From positions 1 to 56,049 of the forward strand of contig NZ_AGSX01000083.1 of the NCBI RefSeq assembly GCF_000235745.1: a DNA stretch of 56,049 nucleotides, read 5' to 3'. Origin of the DNA: Stutzerimonas stutzeri SDM-LAC (lineage in GTDB: Bacteria > Pseudomonadota > Gammaproteobacteria > Pseudomonadales > Pseudomonadaceae). The position numbers and the translations under genes are program-made. Positions within the stretch are counted from its first letter, which is position 1. Each line of letters begins with the position of its first letter. Below, piece after piece: positions 1 through 10,519 of the stretch. The notes beneath the pieces were generated by a model. It worked only from the letters and a program-made list of their open reading frames with translations, searched no databases and had not been told where the DNA came from.

Positions 1-2
1 TC

Positions 3-446
3 GACGCGGGCATTCCGGTGTTCGGCGTTTGCCGCGGGTTTCAGGAAATGAACGTCGCCTTCGGCGGCAGCTTGCACCAGAAAGTCCACGAGGTCGGGCC
101 CTATGCCGATCACCGCGAGCGCGCCGAGGATCCCGTCGAGGTGCAGTATGGTCTAAGCCATCCCTTGCACGTGCAACCGGGTGGTTTGCTGCAGCGTCTC
201 GGATTGCCAGCGCGGATAGAGGTCAACTCGGTGCATGGCCAGGGTGTCGAGCGGCTCGGCGAGGGTTTGCGTATCGAGGCGTTGGCACCCGATGGGCTGA
301 TCGAAGCGTTTTCCGTCGAAGGCGCGCGCAGCTTCGCACTCGGCGTGCAGTGGCATCCGGAATGGAAGGTGCATGAGCATCCTTATTACCTGGCGTTGTT
401 CCAGGGCTTTGCCCGGGCTTGCCAGGAACGCGCAGGACGGCGCTGA
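3..446 (+). CDS. spuA: Gamma-glutamyl polyamine/GABA hydrolase (class I glutamine amidotransferase), 5' end missing
   Basis: The reading frame is open at the left edge, so only the last 147 residues are visible. They contain the nucleophile elbow GVCRG (Cys codon at 30-32), followed by the family-typical FQEMNVAFGGSLHQKVHE, and near the end QWHPEW, which holds the catalytic His (354-356) and Glu. This matches the PuuD/SpuA family, which frees 4-aminobutyrate or related acids from gamma-glutamyl intermediates of cytoplasmic polyamine breakdown. It is followed after 46 bases by spuB and then the rest of the spu operon, the same order as in P. aeruginosa. The function rests on motifs plus context; the true start lies outside the window. 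Confidence 0.9.
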   Translation, partial: DAGIPVFGVCRGFQEMNVAFGGSLHQKVHEVGPYADHRERAEDPVEVQYGLSHPLHVQPGGLLQRLGLPARIEVNSVHGQGVERLGEGLRIEALAPDGLIEAFSVEGARSFALGVQWHPEWKVHEHPYYLALFQGFARACQERAGRR

Positions 447-492
447 GCGCGGGCCGGCACGGCGCTCGTTTTCATTAATTTCTGAGGTCGAT

Positions 493-1851
493 ATGTCCAG
501 CAAGCTCGACCAGCTCACCGGCTGGCTGAAAGAACGCAAGATTACCGAGGTGGAGTGCCTGATCAGCGACCTGACCGGCATTGCCCGCGGCAAGATCTCG
601 CCCACCAACAAGTTCCTTGATGAAAAGGGCATGCGCCTGCCGGAGAGCGTGCTGCTGCAGACCGTGACCGGTGACTACGTCGAGGATGATATCTATTACG
701 AGCTGCTCGATCCCGCCGACATCGACATGTTCTGCCGGCCTGATCCGGACGCGGTGTTTCTGGTGCCCTGGGCCATCGAGCCGACTGCGCAGGTCATCCA
801 CGACACCTACGACAAGATGGGCAATCCCATCGAGATCTCGCCGCGCAACATCCTCAAGCGCGTGTTGAAGATGTACGCAGACAAGGGTTGGCAGCCCATC
901 GTCGCGCCGGAGATGGAGTTCTACCTGACCAAGCGCTGCGAAGACCCGGACCTGCCGTTCCAGCCGCCGATCGGGCGTTCAGGCCGGCAGGAGACGGGCC
1001 GGCAGTCGTTCTCCATCGACGCGGCCAACGAGTTCGACCCGCTGTTCGAAGACATGTACGACTGGTGCGAAGCCCAGGGGCTGGATCTGGATACGCTGAT
1101 CCACGAGGAAGGCACGGCGCAGATGGAAATCAACTTCCGTCACGGCGAGGCGCTGCACCTGGCCGATCAGATCCTGGTATTCAAGCGCACCATGCGCGAG
1201 GCGGCGCTCAAGCACAACGTGGCGGCCACCTTCATGGCCAAGCCCATGACCGGCGAGCCGGGCAGCGCGATGCATCTGCACCAGAGCGTTGTGGACATCG
1301 AAACCGGGCGCAACATCTTTTCCAACAGCGACGGCACCATGAGCCAGCTGTTCCTGCACCACGTCGGTGGCCTGCAGAAATACATCCCCGAGCTGTTGCC
1401 GCTGTTTGCGCCAAACGTCAACTCGTTCCGCCGCTTCCTTCCGGACACCTCGGCGCCAGTCAACGTCGAATGGGGTGAGGAGAACCGCACCGTCGGCCTG
1501 CGGGTTCCAGACTCCGATCCGCAGAACCGCCGCGTCGAGAACCGCCTGCCGGGGGCCGATGCCAACCCGTACCTGGCCATCGCGGCCAGCCTGCTGTGCG
1601 GCTATATCGGCATGGTCGAGGAGCTGCGGCCGAGTCAGCCCGTCAAGGGCCGCGGCTATGAACGTCGCAACCTGCGCCTGCCGCTCACGCTCGAAGCGGC
1701 ACTGGAACGTATGGAGAACTGCCGACCGCTGGAGAAGTACCTGAGCCCCAAGTTCATCACCGGCTACATCGCGGTCAAGCGCGCCGAGCAGGAGAACTAC
1801 CACCGGGTCATCAGCTCGTGGGAGCGGGAATTCCTGATGCTCTCGGTGTAA
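493..1851 (+). CDS. spuB: Glutamate-polyamine ligase (glutamylpolyamine synthetase), glutamine synthetase fold
   Basis: A 452-residue protein of the glutamine synthetase superfamily. Visible landmarks are PEMEFYL near residue 140 and KPMTGEPGSAMHLHQS near residue 250 (the ATP/glutamate region), then NPYLAIAASLLCGY. Enzymes of this PuuA/SpuB branch ligate glutamate to putrescine or other polyamines using ATP, the first step of gamma-glutamylation. The start at 493 is preceded by GAGG five bases upstream; the frame is open further upstream, but that would overlap spuA without a ribosome site. It lies between spuA and the aminotransferase spuC. It could also be annotated as a type III glutamine synthetase, but the operon context favours the polyamine role. 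Confidence 0.9.
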   Translation: MSSKLDQLTGWLKERKITEVECLISDLTGIARGKISPTNKFLDEKGMRLPESVLLQTVTGDYVEDDIYYELLDPADIDMFCRPDPDAVFLVPWAIEPTAQVIHDTYDKMGNPIEISPRNILKRVLKMYADKGWQPIVAPEMEFYLTKRCEDPDLPFQPPIGRSGRQETGRQSFSIDAANEFDPLFEDMYDWCEAQGLDLDTLIHEEGTAQMEINFRHGEALHLADQILVFKRTMREAALKHNVAATFMAKPMTGEPGSAMHLHQSVVDIETGRNIFSNSDGTMSQLFLHHVGGLQKYIPELLPLFAPNVNSFRRFLPDTSAPVNVEWGEENRTVGLRVPDSDPQNRRVENRLPGADANPYLAIAASLLCGYIGMVEELRPSQPVKGRGYERRNLRLPLTLEAALERMENCRPLEKYLSPKFITGYIAVKRAEQENYHRVISSWEREFLMLSV

Positions 1852-1860
1852 CGAACAGCC

Positions 1861-1890
1861 GTAGGGCGGATGACGCTTTTCTCATCCGCC
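1861..1890. repeat. Short palindromic intergenic repeat, copy 1
   Basis: GGCGGATGA (1865-1873) and TCATCCGCC (1882-1890) form a perfect 9-bp inverted repeat around an 8-base loop, preceded by GTAG. The same architecture recurs at 9143-9172. It lies between spuB and spuC, where a hairpin could dampen read-through or protect mRNA ends; that role is inference. Confidence 0.6.
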
Positions 1891-1923
1891 GATAAAGCAC
1901 ACCAAATAGCTAAGAGGTGATTG

Positions 1924-3282
1924 ATGAGCGATTCGCAAACCCTGCAGTGGCAAGCCCTGAGCCGCGACCATCACCTGCCGCCGTTCACCGACTTCAAGGC
2001 GCTCAACGCCAAGGGCACGCGCATCATCACGCGGGGCGAGGGCGTCTACCTCTGGGACAGCGAAGGCCACAAGATCCTTGATGCAATGGCCGGGCTCTGG
2101 TGCGTCAACCTCGGCTATGGTCGCGAGGAACTGGTCGAGGCAGCGACGCGGCAGATGCGCGAACTCCCTTACTACAACCTGTTTTTCCAGACCGCCCACC
2201 CGCCGGCGCTGGCATTGGCCAAAGCCATCGCCGAAATCGCGCCCGAGGGCATGAACCATGTGTTTTTCACCGGCTCCGGCTCGGAAGCCAACGACACCGT
2301 GCTGCGCATGGTTCGTCACTACTGGGCGATCAAGGGGCAGCCGCAGAAGAAAGTGGTGATCGGCCGCTGGAACGGCTATCACGGCTCGACCATCGCCGGT
2401 GCCAGCCTGGGCGGCATGAAGGCCATGCATGAGCAGGGCGACGGCCCGATCCCGGGCATTGAGCACATCGACCAGCCCTACTGGTTCGGTGAGGGCGGTG
2501 ACCTTGAGCCGGAAGAGTTCGGCGTTCGCGTGGCGGAGCAACTGGAGCAGAAGATTCTTGAAGTCGGCGAAGACAAGGTCGCTGCTTTCATCGCTGAGCC
2601 CATCCAGGGCGCAGGCGGGGTGATCATTCCGCCGGACAGCTATTGGCCGAAGATTCGCGAGATTCTGGCCCGCTACGACATCCTGCTCGTAGCCGACGAA
2701 GTCATTTGCGGCTTCGGCCGTACCGGCGAATGGTTCGGCAGTGATTACTACGGCAATGCGCCGGACCTGATGCCGATCGCCAAGGGCCTGACGTCCGGTT
2801 ATCTGCCCATGGGCGGCGTGGTGGTACGCGATGAAGTGGTGCACACCCTTAACGAAGGCGGCGAGTTCTATCACGGCTTCACCTACTCGGGGCATCCGGT
2901 GGCGGCCGCTGTGGCGCTGGAAAATATCCGCATCCTGCGCGAGGAAAAGATCGTCGAGCGGGTGAAAAGCAAGACGGCACCCTATTTGCAAACTCGTTGG
3001 CGCGAGCTGGTCGAGCACCCGCTGGTGGGTGAGGCCCGAGGCGTCGGCATGCTTGGCGCGCTGGAGCTGGTGAAGAACAAGAAGACCCGGGAGCGTTTCG
3101 CTGACCCAGGCGTGGGCATGCTCTGTCGTGAGCACTGCTTCCGTAACGGTCTGGTGATGCGCGCCGTGGGTGACACCATGATCATCTCGCCTCCGCTGGT
3201 GATCAACGAGGAACAGATCGACGAGCTGATCGGCAAGGTCAAGCTGTGCCTGGACGCGACCTTGAAGGATGCGCGAGGTTGA
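1924..3282 (+). CDS. spuC: Polyamine:pyruvate aminotransferase (class III, PLP-dependent)
   Basis: A 452-residue class III aminotransferase. The region FFTGSGSEANDTVLRMVRHYW, the metal-like helix motif VADEVICGFGRTGEWFG and the PLP-binding lysine K287 in IAKGLTSGY are all present. In P. aeruginosa, SpuC transfers the amino group of putrescine (and cadaverine) to pyruvate. The start at 1924 is chosen because AAGAGG (1912-1917) lies six bases upstream; a TTG one codon earlier is less likely. The gene sits between spuB and the transport genes and is followed by a stem-loop. A more general omega-aminotransferase activity is possible, but the neighbours argue for polyamines. Confidence 0.9.
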   Translation: MSDSQTLQWQALSRDHHLPPFTDFKALNAKGTRIITRGEGVYLWDSEGHKILDAMAGLWCVNLGYGREELVEAATRQMRELPYYNLFFQTAHPPALALAKAIAEIAPEGMNHVFFTGSGSEANDTVLRMVRHYWAIKGQPQKKVVIGRWNGYHGSTIAGASLGGMKAMHEQGDGPIPGIEHIDQPYWFGEGGDLEPEEFGVRVAEQLEQKILEVGEDKVAAFIAEPIQGAGGVIIPPDSYWPKIREILARYDILLVADEVICGFGRTGEWFGSDYYGNAPDLMPIAKGLTSGYLPMGGVVVRDEVVHTLNEGGEFYHGFTYSGHPVAAAVALENIRILREEKIVERVKSKTAPYLQTRWRELVEHPLVGEARGVGMLGALELVKNKKTRERFADPGVGMLCREHCFRNGLVMRAVGDTMIISPPLVINEEQIDELIGKVKLCLDATLKDARG

Positions 3283-3289
3283 ATGGCGC

Positions 3290-3317
3290 GGGTGCCGGCA
3301 GGATGCTACCGGCGCCC
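3290..3317 (+). promoter_or_regulatory. Stem-loop after spuC
   Basis: GGGTGCCGG (3290-3298) pairs with CCGGCGCCC (3309-3317) with one G-T wobble. It starts eight bases after the spuC stop. No run of T follows, so it looks like an mRNA-processing or attenuation hairpin, not a full terminator. Confidence 0.45.
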
Positions 3318-3424
3318 TATAGCGAGTTGAACGCGTGGCAAACGAAGCGCATGCAAGCTGTTGAAAAACTGCCATCGACCTTGCCAGACTGCGCGCGTGC
3401 TTTGGCCTGACCTACCGAGGGTGT

Positions 3425-4632
<1,208 letters not shown>

Positions 4633-4701
4633 TCCAGGCGCCTCGCCAGGCGTGCTTGCGGGTCTGGTGAGGCTTCACAATCCCCTGTAAGCGGCGAAGT
4701 A

Positions 4702-4729
4702 CGGACCCGCAACGCTGGCTTGCGGTCCG
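4702..4729 (+). promoter_or_regulatory. Stem-loop between spuD and spuE
   Basis: CGGACC (4702-4707) pairs with GGTCCG (4724-4729), extended by GCAA/TTGC after one bulged C. No T run follows. It lies in the 227-base gap between the two binding-protein genes and may set their relative mRNA levels; that role is inference. Confidence 0.4.
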
Positions 4730-4829
4730 CTGTGGTGCCACCTTTTGGGCGTGACCGTCTCGTTTGTTGCGCCGTGCCAGTTGATTTTTAGAGGTTTTTC
4801 CAATAAATAGCCCGCCTTTCGCCCGCTGA

Positions 4830-5945
<1,116 letters not shown>

Positions 5946-5951
5946 CCACAC

Positions 5952-5988
5952 CGGGCGACACGGATTGCTTCGGCGTCCGTGTTGCCCG
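5952..5988 (+). promoter_or_regulatory. Strong stem-loop between spuE and spuF
   Basis: CGGGCGACACGGA (5952-5964) pairs with TCCGTGTTGCCCG (5976-5988), 13 pairs with one G-T wobble and an 11-base loop. No T run follows. Such hairpins after binding-protein genes often protect the upstream mRNA and lower expression of the membrane components; that role here is inference. Confidence 0.55.
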
Positions 5989-6045
5989 CGCTCCATGACG
6001 TTTCCGGGTTGTCCGGGTCCATTATTTTCAATCGGGAGTTCGCGC

Positions 6046-7197
6046 ATGGCCGTTGCCTCCAGCGCCTACAAAAAGGCCCTCACCGGTGAGAGCCAGAACA
6101 AGCAGGTGCTGCTGAAGATTGACCGCGTCACCAAGAAGTTCGATGAAACGGTGGCGGTCGATGATGTCTCGTTGAGCATTCACCAGGGCGAGATCTTCGC
6201 CCTGCTGGGCGGTTCCGGCTCGGGCAAGTCCACGTTACTGCGCATGCTGGCAGGCTTCGAACGACCCACCGAAGGGCGGATCTTCCTCGACGGCCAGGAC
6301 ATCACCGATATGCCGCCGTACGAGCGGCCGATCAACATGATGTTCCAGTCCTACGCGCTGTTCCCGCACATGACCGTAGCGCAGAACATTGCCTTCGGTT
6401 TGAAGCAGGACGGGCTGTCGAAGGACGAGGTACAGACCCGCGTCGACGAGATGCTCGCGCTGGTGCAGATGAGCCAGTACGCCAAGCGCAAACCGCACCA
6501 GCTGTCTGGTGGGCAGCGCCAGCGTGTGGCCCTGGCGCGCTCGCTGGCCAAGCGACCCAAGCTGCTTTTGCTAGACGAGCCCATGGGTGCGCTGGACAAG
6601 AAACTGCGCTCGCAGATGCAGCTGGAACTGGTGCAGATCATCGAGCGGGTCGGCGTGACCTGCGTGATGGTCACCCACGACCAGGAAGAGGCCATGACCA
6701 TGGCCGAGCGCATCGCCATCATGCACCTGGGCTGGATCGCCCAGGTCGGTAGCCCGATGGATATCTACGAGACCCCAGCCAGTCGGTTGGTCTGCGAGTT
6801 CATCGGCAACGTCAACCTCTTCGACGGTGAACTCATCGAAGACCTGGAAGATCATGCGGTGATCGCCTGCCCAGGCCTGGAAAACCCGATCTACGTCGGC
6901 CACGGCATCAGCACGCGCGCCCAGGACAAGCAGATCACCTATGCGATACGCCCCGAAAAGCTGCTGATCGGCACTGAGCTGCCTGACCTGCAGCGGCCCG
7001 GCTACAACTGGGCCAAGGGCGTGGTATACGACATCGCCTATCTGGGCGGACATTCGGTTTATTACATCCAGATGCCGTCCGGCGGCATCCTCCAGGCATT
7101 CATGGCCAACGCCGAACGCCATGTGAAGCTGCCTACCTGGGAGCAGGAAGTGTTCGTCTACTGGTGGGACGACAGCGGCGTGGTGTTGCAGGCATGA
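6046..7197 (+). CDS. spuF: Polyamine ABC transporter ATP-binding protein
   Basis: A 383-residue PotA/PotG-type ATPase. It shows Walker A GGSGSGKST (residues 55-63), signature LSGGQRQRVALARSL, Walker B LLLLDEPMGALD, the switch HDQEEAMTM, and a C-terminal TOBE-like region. ATG at 6046 follows CGGGAG by seven bases; the longer open frame from 5965 would overlap the intergenic hairpin. It energises uptake of putrescine and spermidine through SpuG and SpuH at the inner membrane. Its stop overlaps the spuG start (ATGA), indicating coupled translation. Confidence 0.92.
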   Translation: MAVASSAYKKALTGESQNKQVLLKIDRVTKKFDETVAVDDVSLSIHQGEIFALLGGSGSGKSTLLRMLAGFERPTEGRIFLDGQDITDMPPYERPINMMFQSYALFPHMTVAQNIAFGLKQDGLSKDEVQTRVDEMLALVQMSQYAKRKPHQLSGGQRQRVALARSLAKRPKLLLLDEPMGALDKKLRSQMQLELVQIIERVGVTCVMVTHDQEEAMTMAERIAIMHLGWIAQVGSPMDIYETPASRLVCEFIGNVNLFDGELIEDLEDHAVIACPGLENPIYVGHGISTRAQDKQITYAIRPEKLLIGTELPDLQRPGYNWAKGVVYDIAYLGGHSVYYIQMPSGGILQAFMANAERHVKLPTWEQEVFVYWWDDSGVVLQA

Positions 7198-8090
7198 GCC
7201 GCTCACGGCTGAACCCGGGGCGTCGACTGGTCATCGGCGTTCCCTTCCTCTGGTTGGCGCTGTTTTTCCTGCTGCCGTTCGTGATCGTGCTGAAGATCAG
7301 CTTCGCCGAAGCCGATGTGGCGATTCCGCCTTACACGGAGGTGTTTGCCTACGCCGAGCAGCAGCTGCAGATCATCATCAACCTGGGCAACTATGTGTTC
7401 CTCAGCGAAGACGATCTGTACTGGGCGGCCTACGCCGGCTCGCTGCGCATCGCCTTCTTCAGTACGCTGATCTGCCTCTTGGTCGGCTATCCGATGGCCT
7501 ATGCCATCGCCCGGGCGCGCAAGGATCTGCAAACCGTGCTGCTGCTGCTGATCATGATGCCGACCTGGACGGCGATCCTGATCCGCGTCTACGCCTGGAT
7601 GGGCATCCTCAGCAGCAACGGTATTCTGAACGGCCTTTTGCAGGGCCTGGGCCTGATCGACGAGCCGCTGCGTATCCTCAACACCGATCTCGCCGTCTAC
7701 ATCGGCGTGGTGTATTCCTACCTGCCGTTCATGATCCTGCCGCTCTACGCCAACCTGGTGAAGCATGACCTCAGCCTGCTGGAGGCCGCCTCGGACCTCG
7801 GTGCGCGCAACCTCACCAGTTTCTGGAAGATCACCGTGCCGCTGTCCAAGAACGGCATCATTGCCGGCTGCATGCTGGTATTCATTCCGGTGGTCGGCGA
7901 GTTCGTCATCCCCGAGCTGCTCGGCGGGCCGGAGACGCTGATGATCGGCAAGGTGCTGTGGCAGGAGTTCTTCAACAACCGCGACTGGCCGGTAGCGTCT
8001 GCACTGGCGGTGGTGATGCTGGCGATCCTGCTGGTGCCGATCATTCTGTTCAACCGTAACCAGACCAAGGAACTGGAGGGCAAGCTATGA
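7194..8090 (+). CDS. spuG: Polyamine ABC transporter permease 1
   Basis: A 298-residue PotB/PotH-type inner-membrane permease with about six hydrophobic segments and the cytoplasmic EAA loop EAASDLGARNLTSFWKITVPLSKNG that docks on SpuF. The start at 7194 overlaps the spuF stop by four bases. The last codons (TKELEGKL) plus the ribosome site are copied 80 bases downstream, just before spuH (see the mini-ORF and direct repeat). It pairs with SpuH to form the channel. Confidence 0.92.
   Translation: MSRSRLNPGRRLVIGVPFLWLALFFLLPFVIVLKISFAEADVAIPPYTEVFAYAEQQLQIIINLGNYVFLSEDDLYWAAYAGSLRIAFFSTLICLLVGYPMAYAIARARKDLQTVLLLLIMMPTWTAILIRVYAWMGILSSNGILNGLLQGLGLIDEPLRILNTDLAVYIGVVYSYLPFMILPLYANLVKHDLSLLEAASDLGARNLTSFWKITVPLSKNGIIAGCMLVFIPVVGEFVIPELLGGPETLMIGKVLWQEFFNNRDWPVASALAVVMLAILLVPIILFNRNQTKELEGKL
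8063..8090 (+). repeat. Direct repeat, copy A (spuG end)
   Basis: This 28-base segment and 8143-8170 are identical except for one base (8072 A, 8152 T). Both copies carry GGAGGG six bases before an ATGA. The spacing between copies is 80 bases. Confidence 0.9.
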
Positions 8091-8170
8091 CTCACCTGAG
8101 CAGCTGGCTGCCCTGTTCAACCGGCTTTCCACCGGCAGGCATGACCAAGGATCTGGAGGGCAAGCTATGA
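8087..8170 (+). CDS. 27-codon mini-ORF coupled to spuG and spuH
   Basis: The ATG overlaps the spuG stop (ATGA at 8087-8090) and its own TGA overlaps the spuH ATG (ATGA at 8167-8170). GGAGGG (8075-8080) lies six bases upstream, so initiation is credible. The peptide is MTHLSSWLP, then a short linker, then MTKDLEGKL, which repeats the spuG C-terminus TKELEGKL. It therefore arose from duplication of the spuG end and its ribosome site. It may have no function beyond carrying ribosomes from spuG to spuH, or could simply be a scar. Translation is inferred from sequence only. Confidence 0.5.
   Translation: MTHLSSWLPCSTGFPPAGMTKDLEGKL
8143..8170 (+). repeat. Direct repeat, copy B (before spuH)
   Basis: Second copy of the 28-base repeat at 8063-8090, with one mismatch. 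It supplies the ribosome site (GGAGGG 8155-8160) of spuH. Confidence 0.9.
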
Positions 8171-9069
8171 AGCGTTACAGCTTTTCCAACCTGATCCTGG
8201 TGCTCGGGCTGTTTTTCATCTACCTGCCGATGGTGCTGCTGGTCATCTACTCCTTCAACGCCTCACGGCTGGTGACGGTGTGGGGTGGCTGGTCGCTGAA
8301 GTGGTATGTCGGGTTGCTGGACAACAGCCAGCTGATGGGCGCAGTCATGCGTTCGCTGGAGATCGCGTTCTACACCGCTATTGCTGCAGTGGCGCTGGGC
8401 ACCATGGCCGCCTTCGTGCTGACGCGGATCCCCAACTTCCGCGGCCGCACCCTGTTTGGCGGTCTGGTCACGGCGCCGCTGGTGATGCCCGAGGTGATCA
8501 CCGGTCTGTCCTTGCTGCTGTTGTTCGTGGCCATGGCGCAGCTGGTTGGCTGGCCTGCACAGCGGGGCATTGTCACCATCTGGATCGCCCACACCACCTT
8601 CTGCTCGGCCTATGTCGCGGTGGTGGTGATGGCGCGTCTGCGCGAGCTCGATCAGTCTATCGAGGAAGCGGCAATGGACCTGGGGGCCCGTCCCTGGAAG
8701 GTGTTCTTCCTGATCACCATGCCGATGATCGCGCCATCCCTGGCCGCCGGTGGCATGCTCTCGTTCGCCCTGTCGCTGGATGATCTGGTCCTGGCCAGCT
8801 TCGTCTCCGGCCCAGGCGCAACGACCCTGCCGATGGAGATTTTCTCGGCGGTGCGCCTGGGGGTGAAGCCGGAGATCAATGCAGTCGCCAGCCTGATCCT
8901 GCTGGTGGTGTCGCTGGCGACTTTCATTGCCTGGTACGTCGGCCGTCGCGCCGAGAAGCGCCGTGTGCGTGCGATGCGCCAGGCAATGGATGACAGCAAT
9001 GCCAACCCGACCTGGCGTCAGCCGATCGACAGCCACAAGGTGATGACGCCGCCGTCGGCGCATAGCTGA
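8167..9069 (+). CDS. spuH: Polyamine ABC transporter permease 2
   Basis: A 300-residue PotC/PotI-type permease with several hydrophobic segments and the EAA loop EEAAMDLGARPWKVFFLITMPMIAPSLAAG. It is the partner of SpuG in the membrane pore. The C-terminal tail beyond the last membrane segment is long and polar (roughly the last 40 residues). Translation is coupled to the mini-ORF upstream by an ATGA junction. It is the last gene of the spu operon and is followed by a strong terminator. Confidence 0.92.
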   Translation: MKRYSFSNLILVLGLFFIYLPMVLLVIYSFNASRLVTVWGGWSLKWYVGLLDNSQLMGAVMRSLEIAFYTAIAAVALGTMAAFVLTRIPNFRGRTLFGGLVTAPLVMPEVITGLSLLLLFVAMAQLVGWPAQRGIVTIWIAHTTFCSAYVAVVVMARLRELDQSIEEAAMDLGARPWKVFFLITMPMIAPSLAAGGMLSFALSLDDLVLASFVSGPGATTLPMEIFSAVRLGVKPEINAVASLILLVVSLATFIAWYVGRRAEKRRVRAMRQAMDDSNANPTWRQPIDSHKVMTPPSAHS

Positions 9070-9080
9070 AGGTTTGAGCA

Positions 9081-9114
9081 AAACGAAAGGGCGCATCGAT
9101 GCGCCTTTTCGTTT
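9081..9114 (+). terminator. Terminator of the spu operon
   Basis: A 15-bp stem (9081-9095 with 9100-9114, one G-T wobble) with loop TCGA. The arm ends in TTTTCGTTT on the plus strand and AAACGAAA on the other side, so it could also work in reverse. It begins 12 bases after the spuH stop. Confidence 0.85.
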
Positions 9115-9142
9115 CAGGTAGCGCGTCCGCAATTGCGCCAGA

Positions 9143-9172
9143 GCAGGGTGGATAACGCGAAGCTTATCCACC
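9143..9172. repeat. Short palindromic intergenic repeat, copy 2
   Basis: GGTGGATAA (9147-9155) and TTATCCACC (9164-9172) form a perfect 9-bp inverted repeat with an 8-base loop, preceded by GCAG. The layout is the same as at 1861-1890 (GTAGGG, GGAT, ACGC, then the mirrored arm). It lies between the spu terminator and the end of nnrS. Confidence 0.6.
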
Positions 9173-9262
9173 GTCGTGCCCTTCCGACGCCGAGTGCGCA
9201 CTCACGGCCCGGTTGGCTGTTCTTCTACAACGGCTGTCGTCGCGTACAGGTGCCGATCTCGT

Positions 9263-10519
9263 TCAGGTCCGACAGCCCGACCCCATGCTGTGTTCGTCCT
9301 GTGGCTCGTCACATCCCGCACCACCATCCGGGCGCGGGCGCAGCCAGATCGGTGCCAGGTAGCGCAACGCCAGGCCAAACGCTATCAGCCAGCCGAGCCC
9401 TGCGAGCATGTTCAGGAGCGGCACCGGCGCGCCAGGCAGGCCGGCACTTGCGCGCAGCAGCGCGGCGAATACCAGCAGGCAGGTGGCAGTCGGCACCCAG
9501 CGCCGTTGATCCAGTGCATAGCCGCTGTGGGTACGGCCGGCGATGCACAACACGGCGAGAATCGATACGCCCATGGCCCCGAGCGTGAGCAAATGGCGCC
9601 CGGCGCTGCTGGCAAAACCGTCGGCGAGCAGCGAGACACCCAGCGCGCCATAGCCCAGCGCCATCAGCCAGTACACGCTGTAGAGCATCAGCGACCAGCG
9701 TTGCAGCAGCGCCCGGCCGATGTGCCAGTCATTGAGCAGGTTGAACAGGGCGGCGCTAGCCGCGAGGGCCAGCCAGCCGGTCAGCGGTGCGGGTAACGCC
9801 AGCCATTCGGCGAGGCTGAACAGGCTGATACAGAAGATCGCCAAGTTGCGCCGTGGCGGACGTGCCCGGTAGTCGTCGTCTACTTCGTGGCCGGCATCCC
9901 GGCGGGCCTGAATGGCATCGTTGAGGATGCGCATGGAGATTCGGCTCATGGCGACCACGATCAGCACCATCATCACGCCGATGCCAGCGTACAGCCAGCG
10001 CATCGGATACTGGCCGCTGACGCTTGCGATGTGAAAGCCGACGGTCACCAGCGCCAGCGCACTGAGCCCACCCAAGAAACCGTACTGTCGGCGCAATGGA
10101 TCGCCCAGCAGGCGCGGTGCGAGCAGCACGGGCAATGCGATGGCGAAGGCGCTGTTGAACAGCGCCGCTGGCCATGGCCCGATAACCCCGGAGAGCCAGA
10201 AGCACAGTCGCGCGACCAGCCATAGGATGAGAAAACCCAGGCCGACGTGCCGACCGAATGCCGCAGTCGCAGTGAATTCCGGCACCGCGGTGAGGACGAA
10301 GCCCGCGACTGCCGCAAGCCCGAAGCCGAGCAACATTTCGTGAGCATGCCAGACCATCTGGCCACCCGGTACGCTTGGCAGCGGCAACCCGAACCCAAGA
10401 AAGCCCAGCCAGAGTGCGATGCTGGCCACGGCCAGCAGCACGGTAGAAAGAAACATCGGTCGGAAGCTGCATAACAGCAGCGGCCAGTCGGCAAGTCGCG
10501 GCGATAAGGTTTTCAGCAT
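9263..10519 (-). CDS. nnrS: NnrS-family haem/copper membrane protein
   Basis: A 418-residue protein made almost entirely of hydrophobic segments (about twelve). Its N-terminus has the NnrS hallmarks FRPMFLSTVLL and QMVWHAHEMLLGFG; the His residues are candidate metal or haem ligands. NnrS proteins occur in denitrifying bacteria and help cells tolerate nitric oxide and nitrosative stress. Here it is the last gene of a five-gene operon: its ATG lies inside the end of the upstream ABC ATPase gene (seven-base overlap). The link between NnrS and a TonB/ABC uptake system is unusual, and its meaning is unknown. The family assignment is confident; the role in this operon is not. Confidence 0.85.
   Translation of the reverse strand: MLKTLSPRLADWPLLLCSFRPMFLSTVLLAVASIALWLGFLGFGLPLPSVPGGQMVWHAHEMLLGFGLAAVAGFVLTAVPEFTATAAFGRHVGLGFLILWLVARLCFWLSGVIGPWPAALFNSAFAIALPVLLAPRLLGDPLRRQYGFLGGLSALALVTVGFHIASVSGQYPMRWLYAGIGVMMVLIVVAMSRISMRILNDAIQARRDAGHEVDDDYRARPPRRNLAIFCISLFSLAEWLALPAPLTGWLALAASAALFNLLNDWHIGRALLQRWSLMLYSVYWLMALGYGALGVSLLADGFASSAGRHLLTLGAMGVSILAVLCIAGRTHSGYALDQRRWVPTATCLLVFAALLRASAGLPGAPVPLLNMLAGLGWLIAFGLALRYLAPIWLRPRPDGGAGCDEPQDEHSMGSGCRT

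Noticed and set aside
1882-3375. Open frame opposite spuC
   Set aside because: It is antisense to a clear aminotransferase and has no recognisable domain.
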